DNA from: Chamaecyparis obtusa
Lineage: Eukaryota; Streptophyta; Pinopsida; Cupressales; Cupressaceae
Direction: 5' to 3'
DNA length: 64,000 nt
Assembly (NCBI GenBank): GCA_027943335.1
Contig: BSBK01006356.1
Location: forward strand, 412,001 to 476,000
A model generated the notes under the pieces. The model saw only the letters and a list, made by a program, of their open reading frames with translations. It had not been told where the DNA came from and made no database searches. Positions 57,431 through 64,000 of this stretch are shown one piece after another. Position 1 is the stretch's first letter; every line of letters begins with the position of its first letter. A program made the translations under genes and the position numbers.

Positions 57431-58708
57431 ATGGATATGGATCAGCTACAGAAGAATCTTGAAGAAGCACTTCAATAGATTGATATGCTTACTGAAGAAA
57501 GAGATACTCTGAAAGGAAAGTATGATGATGCAAAGAACCTCATTGAAAAACTGAAAAATAAGTTGGAAGATCTGAAATCAAAAAAGGAACCTACAATTCA
57601 AATTGAAGATTGTGATGACAACTCGGAAAAAGAAAATGAGATCCTTAAACATGAATTTAAGATAGCAAATCTGAAATTAAGTCTGAAAGATGGAAATAGC
57701 AAGAATGAAGCAAATCTAAAATCTAAGAATGAAAACCTAAAGCTTGAGAATGAAGATCTAAAATCTAAACTTGGTAAAGTGACATCTGAATTTGAGAAAA
57801 CCAAATTGCAGTATGTTGAACTTGAGAAGTACAATACAATTGGGAAAGGTGAACTGACTCAATTTAAGCAACAACTTGAGAGATTATATTCAACTAGTGA
57901 GAAGATCGATGAACAAATGTCTTATCAGAAATGATTTTATGATAAAACTGGTCTTGGATTTAACTCATCTAAAATAAATGACGAAATCAAGGAACCAGAT
58001 ATGAAAATGTCTAAAAGCATAGAAGAAAAGAAATCTGATAAAGTTGACAAATCTGAGGATACACCTAAAGAACCACCTAAGCAAGAGGAGTCACCTAACG
58101 GTACGCAAAGAGAATTTAAAGGTAGATGTTTTGTTTGTAATACTTTTGGTCATATGAAGAAAGACTGTACAGGTAAGCAATTTAAACATCTTAATGGTTA
58201 TTGTTATAATTGTCATGGTTTTGGACATAGAGCTATTGAATGTAGAAAAACTAAATTTATTGAGAAGAATAATAGTGGTAGAATGTTTAGGAATACTAAC
58301 CATGCAGATAAGAGACCTACTGAAGATATGAACAGGAGAAATGTAGTATGTTATAGATGCAACAAAGTTGGATACATTGCCAGAAATTGCAGATCACAAA
58401 TCAACCAATCAAGACCAAGATATGGAAACAATGGAATAGTTTGTCAAATATGTAACATGATTGGACATACAGCAAGATTTTGCAGGATGAATAATAGGAT
58501 TCCTCATCCTCACCCTAACCCTAGAAGTCATGCAAGGAGAAATGAAAATACAAGTAACAGTCAAAAAGGATGTTGTAGCAATTTAGAAGAAGTGAAGTTT
58601 GTTAAAGTCATGAATCAAGGAGACATATTCAGCACTGAAGGTAATCAGAAAGGTGAAGTATCAAATGGTAAGAATAAATCTCTATCTGACCCATTTCAAA
58701 GTACTTAA
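57431..58708 (+). pseudogene. gag: Coiled-coil / four-zinc-knuckle Gag (copy C)
   Basis: From ATG 57431, 425 codons, interrupted by TAG 57476-57478 (CAG in copy B) and TGA 57932-57934. Residues 1-170 form a long Lys/Glu/Leu coiled coil. A hydrophilic linker follows, then four CCHC knuckles (58127-58483): CFVCNTFGHMKKDC, CYNCHGFGHRAIEC, CYRCNKVGYIARNC (His replaced by Tyr), CQICNMIGHTARFC. The tail is Asn/Arg-rich. No recognisable capsid (UBN2 or Retrotrans_gag) domain precedes the coiled coil, so particle assembly would rely on the coil or on a partner's capsid. The knuckles would bind RNA. Confidence 0.88.
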
Positions 58709-59154
58709 TTCATGAAAAATACAGTAGAATAGGAACTTAGGATAGTATAAAAGTTAGTATAGGATGGATTGAGTCTTGCGCAGTTAATTCAAGGTAGTAT
58801 ATGATGTATTGATGCTATGGTTAAGAGTGCATAAGATAATATTGTGTTATGCAAGATCGCAAGCAGTTTTAAGTTTTGCAGGTAAGCAAAAACAACTTTT
58901 CAGAAAGAAGCGGCAAAGGAATTGAATGCGATGTCAAATTTATATGAGATGGAAAGGATAAAAGGTTATGATCGGTATTATTTGATCATTAAGGCAAATA
59001 CAAGTGCTAAGGAGATCAGAGAGCAGTGATTGAAAGCAATTTTGCAAGGATTTGGTGAAAGATTTTCATGCCAAATCTATGCAATCCCTAAATTGCAGAA
59101 TCGAGGTATTTTACTTAGCAGATCTCTAAATCGGTTAAGGCATTTGCAGAAGTC
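58709..59154 (+). other. Spacer between Gag and second ORF
   Basis: 446 bp without a coding frame, where protease, integrase and RT would sit in an autonomous element. It contains nothing recognisable as pol debris. Copy B has a spacer of the same size (46563-46997). Confidence 0.7.
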
Positions 59155-62116
59155 ATGGATGTTTCATTGATTCATAATGTAAGAGATAAGAATAGACCTA
59201 ATATCAAAAGGGAACCAGTAGAACCCTTGGAGGAAGACCCTAAGTTAGCTTTATCATCCGTACTAGATGGAGTTCTGCACTTAGAAAAGGTTAGAAGTTA
59301 TTTGGGATGCAAGCTTGAAACTCTGAGTGATAATGACTTTACAAAAGAGTATGAAAAGATTTACAATCAAGATATGTCATTAAAAGTAGGGTTTGAACAT
59401 TTGAAAGATAATGAGATCATAAAATATTCTCTACAATATGAGTTTGATGATGAAGAATGTACTAAGATAATCTTAAGCAGAATTCACAATGGGAAGTTTT
59501 GGTTAGATGACAAAGTGATAGATATCACAGCTAACCTAATTCATGAGGTAACTGGTCTATCTAAAATTGGAGCCATACCTTTGAATGAGAAGAACATGAG
59601 AAAAACAATTATAGACAACACTAAATCATCTTACAATGGCAAAGGAATAGTGATTAGCAAGATAAAACAAGATGATGTTAGATATTTGTGCAAGATCCTT
59701 ACAGCTAACTTTTGTGCAAACTCAAGAGAAGATGACATGGCAGAAGGAATGATACATGTAGTCTATTTAATGTGTGTTGACAAAGTTTAAGTTGACATGT
59801 GTGAAATTTTGAGAATTCAATTGTTTGAGAATTTGGAGAAGATAAAGAAGACTAAGAACTCTCAGTTTAGATTCTCATCATTGATCACTTATATGTTTTT
59901 CTATTTGTTGAGAAGATTTCCTTACACTATTGGTGATGATTGGAATGATGGTAAAACTACAATGAAAAGGATTAACAAAGTGTACATGAGGCATCTTATT
60001 GACAAGGTCAATGAGAGTGCAATGTTGGTAATCAAAGCATTTCAGAATTTAATGAAAAGCAGATCAAGGATTCCACAGTCTGTAGTTGAAAAACATAAGA
60101 ATGAGATATGTTTCATGGTTGATATTGACTTTACATTCATTGAAGCAGTAGAACCTAGAGTAGAATTCATAGACCCTCTTGGCTATGAAATTTCTGAAAC
60201 TGAAGCAGAAGATTATGTGAGCAGATTGCTTAAGAGCGAGTTGGATATTCATAGTAATAGATTTGGAACCTTTGAGGAGGAACTTCAACTCCGCAAAGTC
60301 TATATAAGAAGAAAAATAGTCTAAGAAGAGAGTAGAAAGTACAATAAAGAAAATATTGAAAGACACAGGGATGACAGAACAAGAAGTTTTGATAACTAAG
60401 CAGACAGCAGCAGCAATCAAAGACATAAGACAAAAGGAAGTTTTGTCTGTTCCACCTCTATCATCAGTTGCAGAGCAGCCAGCAGGCATTCAGATTAAAG
60501 TAAAAGTGGAGGAAGCTAAGAAAGATCAAGAAGTCAGAAAATCCACTAGATCATCCTCTTTTACACCAGGTAAAAGAGTGAAAGAGATTGCTACTGGACC
60601 AGGCAAAAGGCAGAAAACTTTAGTGCTACCAGTACAAAGGGAGATAGCAGAAATAAAAGATGATGAAGAAGCCCCAGTGAAAAAGAAAACATGGAAACCT
60701 AAGATTGAGAAAGTAAATGAGCAGATCATAAATGATGGAGACTTTTCAAAAATGAACAAGTATTATGACCTCTACAACTATTCAGAGAGACTGAACCTTG
60801 AAAATGCAGTTGTTAGACACATGATAATGTTTGATAAGAAGTTTGATACAATTCAGGGCAAGATACCTGACGATTTGTATGAGAAGCTAGTAAATAGAAA
60901 GAAAAGAGCAACAAAAGAAGACAATAAGATCAGAGAAAACCTTGTAAGAAAATTATGTGATGTAAAAGATGAAGAACACTTCAAGGAGATCATGAAAGAA
61001 CTAAACACCTATCTGAGAACAAAGAAAAGAACCATTCAGATTATGGTAGGAAACTATGAAGAGATCAACAGAGAAACAGAGCAAGCAATAATCAAAGTGA
61101 TGACATCTAGTGTTATAAGATACTCTAGTGCAGCAGGACCATCAGAACAAGTTAAGGAAGCAGAACATTAAAGAATTCCCTCTTCACCAGCTATAAACAT
61201 TGAAGATGAATCAATGCATCTAGAAGGAACCAAGATCACTCTAGACAGTGATGATAACCCTTTTAAGAATCTGGAAAACATTGTTGACAATTCAGCTTTT
61301 GAAGAGCAGAACAGTAGTAAAGAAGAAGAGAAGAGAGATTCAAGGATTGAAGAAGAGAAGGTAGAAGCAGCCCCTAATCAAGAAAGAGTCAGTCTTACAC
61401 CTGAGACTGCCACGAAATCTCAAATAGGATCTATATTTGAAAGCTTGGGAAAAGAAGTTGATGATGATGATCAGATGGAATTGATCACATCTCTAAATAA
61501 GATAATTGGAAAGAATAAGAAGGTAAAAAGCCTCGAAGGATCCGTAAAGGAGTTAACAGAGAAGTTGTAAAGCATTGTGACTACACAGATAGCAGAGTCA
61601 GACCCACTTGAAAGAGCAAAGAAAGCTATGAATATATTTGATGATGAGTTTACCAACTTATCTAATATAGCTAAAGTGAAGGCACAAGCAGCCTATGAAG
61701 ACAAAGTACTTCTAGACATAAGTCAGAATATCAGGAATGACATCAACAGTCTTGATGTCTGTATAAAAGACTTGAGAAGGAATGTGGACAGAGGTAGAAC
61801 TTTGTACATTCAATGTACAAAATCTAAGAACCTTATATCAGAAGAAAATCAGAAGATTAAGAAAAAAGAAGTAGAGATTCAAACTGAAGTAAATCTTCTT
61901 GCCAACCCCAATATGAAGATATTGGACATTGAGAAGAAAATTTGCAAGATTAATGATGAAATAAGGATTCTACATGATGACAAGGACAGGAAACTAAAAA
62001 GATTTGCTCTTCTAAGAGAGCATATTTCAATTAAGTTAAGCATTATAGAAGGACAATTGGAGGAATGTCTTTCATCAAAGACATCTTTTCAGAAATTCAA
62101 TTTTCCAAACCTTTAA
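59155..62116 (+). pseudogene. Large second ORF of pol-less LTR family (copy C)
   Basis: From ATG 59155, about 985 codons, with stops at 59788, 61169 and 61568 and a frameshift near 60320. Residues 1-215: globular region with HNGKFWLDDKVIDITANLIHEVTGLS. Residues 215-390: mixed, with KNSQFRFSSLITYMFFYLLRR, KHKNEICFMVDIDFTFIEA and RFGTFEEELQ. Then a basic Lys/Pro linker and a helical region (IPDDLYEKLVNRKKRATKE). About residues 670-800: acidic region. Last 180 residues: coiled coil (KLKRFALLREHISIKLS). No signal peptide or clear membrane anchor. The first domain recalls plant transposon/envelope-like proteins of SIRE and Athila elements, which I cannot confirm. Its retention in three copies suggests function. 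Confidence 0.75.
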
Positions 62117-62502
62117 GCCTGTGAGATAGCATCTTATGGATTGTGTGCACTACTCAGTGTTGCAGACTCCGCCAAGAAGGCATGGGAGAAGGAGATAGAG
62201 AACATGAAGATGAATTTTGCAGATTGTTTTGCAAGCCTACCGGCTCTGCAATATTAAATCAAGGTATCCACATTTTTGTTTAAACACAGTTTTGGCACCC
62301 TTTTTTTCTCATTGTTGTGAAAGGGGGAGAGATATATAGCAGAAAATTGATAAGGATGTACATTCTAAGGGTGAGTACAGTACATAGTTATGATATATAG
62401 AGTTATAAGGATAGTGAATACATATTTTTTGTTATGACCACAATATTGAGCTTTTGAAGTCTTATGACTTAACCAATTTTCTCATATGTTGCCAACAAAT
62501 GA

Positions 62503-62515
62503 CAAAGGGGGAGAT
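62503..62515 (+). other. Polypurine tract of copy C
   Basis: CAAAGGGGGAGAT ends at the 3' LTR start. A second purine run, GAAAGGGGGAGAGAT at about 62320, lies 180 bp upstream and could be a second plus-strand primer. Confidence 0.85.
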
Positions 62516-63552
62516 TGTTGGCAATTTGGCTGAGTTAGATACTTAGATGTTGTCATTATGGAAACATATGATCTACACGAAGATCACACATGACAGAGAG
62601 CAAGTATGACAGAGCGCAAAGAAAAATTGTCTAAGTATGAGATAGTATTTTTACTAGTGTACCCGGAGACAGATTTGATCAGTGATGTTGTTTGGAGTAA
62701 GTTCAATGCTTGCGCACTTGAACATAGATACTATGATGACTATAGAAGACTCACCTGAGAGCACAAGTCAATACGGCATGTATGGAAGAAGTTATGACAG
62801 TTTTACTAGAGATAGTGTCAAGCTGACATGACAGAATTAGTAAAGAGTTAAGGAATTATTTTGTTTATCAAAATAATGTCTTGACAATATAAAGGGATGA
62901 TGTCCTAGATGATTACCCTTGGGTAAAGATATATTTTGTATAATGCTTATGTCAAGCCGACCGACTATAAGAGTTATTAGTCTTAATAACTTGTATAAAG
63001 AGATGTAATATTGCAATTGTAAAGATATATATATGACATAGATGATATAGCAAAAGTATAAGCAAAGAGATATTGATGCGAAGTTCGGAAAGAAGGCAAG
63101 CAGTATAAGGTTATGTACCTTACCATATTTTGTATTCAATAATCATTGTACATTACTTGTTTGGGCAGTGGGCTCATTTAGTAATCCTATTTTGTACTAC
63201 CAACTCTTAGTAGGGTTGAGGCTTCTAACAAGGCCTAAAGTCCCTTAATCGAGACTGAGACACTATATGCATGTAATGGGCTCCTAACAGGGTCAACATT
63301 CGTAACAGGATAAATTTGATTAGTGGATCTTTGTGGGTACCATCCCCACCAGGGTTTTCCCTTGGCCAAGGTTTCCTCAAGAACAAATAATGTGTTATGA
63401 GTTCATTTGTTTTACTGCTATGCATGTTCTTTAGATTATTATGTTATGCATGCATTAAGATAATCTGTTATATCCATAATTGGGCAAAAGTAAAAGTTTG
63501 TGGAATACTGATTCACCCCCCCCCCCCGTCTCAGTATTCCCTATTTCTAACA
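62516..63552 (+). repeat. 3' LTR of copy C
   Basis: 1037 bp, TGTTGGCAATTTGG to TTTCTAACA, followed by ATTTA. It aligns to 56307-57359 throughout, with scattered substitutions and indels. The C run is 12 bases (63516-63527), against 22 in the 5' LTR. Confidence 0.93.
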
Positions 63553-64000
63553 ATTTATTGTTGGTAGTTGTTGTTACAAGCCGACATGTTCAATTAAATA
63601 TTTGTAAGGCGATTTGGAAGCCGACTTGTATGGCATTTAATATTTGTTTGTAGGAGTTAAGGGTTTCATCCAGCCGACTTGTGGCTGATGATTAGTATTT
63701 AAGGGGTGTTTGGGTAGTTGTTTAGGAGGGGAGAACAAGAAACGAACATCAGTTTGGGATGTGCTGGAACAGCTGGAGTTGGTGAAGTTGTGGAAAAGAT
63801 CCTGCGAGATCTTGCAAATCAGATTGTTATCTGATAGATTTGATTGCAGAGCTAGTAGTTTGCACACTTGGAGACAAGGAGATTGCTTGGAGGCTTGTGA
63901 GCTCAAGTTTAGATCTGTCTTAGGGTTTCCATCAATTGCTGATAGTTTTTAGAACTAAACAAGCTAGAGTTGTACTGGATCTTGTGATCTTGTAGAATTG
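63553..64000 (+). repeat. LTR-like sequence, right part
   Basis: Continuation of the sequence broken at 56306. Repeated AGCCGACTTG/AGCCGACATG words and TATTTAAGGGGTG near 63698 (TATA-like), followed by a G/A-rich leader. It runs out of the window. The open frames here are incidental. Confidence 0.45.

Larger units (their letters stand above)
56307..63552 (+). mobile_element. Complete pol-less LTR retrotransposon (copy C)
   Basis: 7246 bp, with TSD ATTTA on both sides (56302-56306 and 63553-63557). 5' LTR 56307-57359, primer site 57362-57373, coiled-coil/zinc-knuckle Gag 57431-58708, spacer, second ORF 59155-62116, polypurine tract 62503-62515, 3' LTR 62516-63552. No protease, integrase, RT or RNase H between the LTRs. 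Purine tract and primer site resemble copia SIRE-type elements, and the second ORF could correspond to an envelope-like ORF of such an element; both are inference. Mobilisation must depend on a partner element. Confidence 0.92.

Noticed and set aside
63637..63952. Frames of 80-89 codons on both strands
   Set aside because: Incidental in an LTR-like leader; no homology recognised.

Overview
The window is nuclear DNA from a large, repeat-dominated plant genome. The initiator-Met-tRNA primer sites (TGGTATCAGAGC), Ty1/copia and Ty3/gypsy proteins, nested LTR elements and degenerate CCCTAA/CCCTAAA-like tracts all point that way. The age and density of the elements make a gymnosperm plausible, but that is inference. 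I see no intact host gene, no rRNA or tRNA gene and no CRISPR array. Nearly every coding stretch is a broken transposable-element gene.

Layout. 1-4364: Ty3/gypsy gag-protease-G-patch remnant, cut just before reverse transcriptase. 4365-13450: minus-strand remnant (copy A) of a pol-less LTR family, split by a near-complete Tork/Tnt1-like copia element at 5479-11374 with a perfect GGTAC target duplication. 15811-18301: two LTRs of about 1.03 kb around only 427 bp. 20639-20904: MITE-like inverted repeat. 21380-31000: degenerate CCCTAA tract, split by a 6.9-kb terminal-inverted-repeat DNA transposon (23461-30336) that carries a transposase-like frame, a convergent second frame, two internal repeat fields and subterminal palindromes. 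31036-31215: foldback repeat. 32600-35425: AT-rich, LTR-like. 35703-36696: short non-autonomous relative of the big transposon. 37063-38330: chimeric frame with an embedded integrase fragment. 39685-40763: gypsy gag. 41030-42565: three diverged TATA-containing repeats. 42853-43233: exon-like pseudogene. 43490-44380: a further CCCTAA tract. 44450-45706: gypsy LTR-like block. 45700-49457: copy B of the pol-less family. 51599-64000: nested stack of a related LTR fragment, a copia integrase fragment, a deleted gypsy element and a G-patch element, with the complete copy C (56307-63552, TSD ATTTA) inserted in an LTR-like sequence.

Two systems stand out. The first is the family represented by copies A, B and C. 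It encodes a coiled-coil/four-zinc-knuckle Gag and a second protein of about 985 residues, but no protease, integrase or reverse transcriptase, so it must borrow these from a partner element. A poly-C-loop hairpin near its LTR 3' end keeps its pairing through a covarying base pair. The second is the TIR transposon with its short relative, its CTTCGCACGAAG-type palindromes at both ends and a related empty site next door. Its superfamily is not one I can name with certainty.
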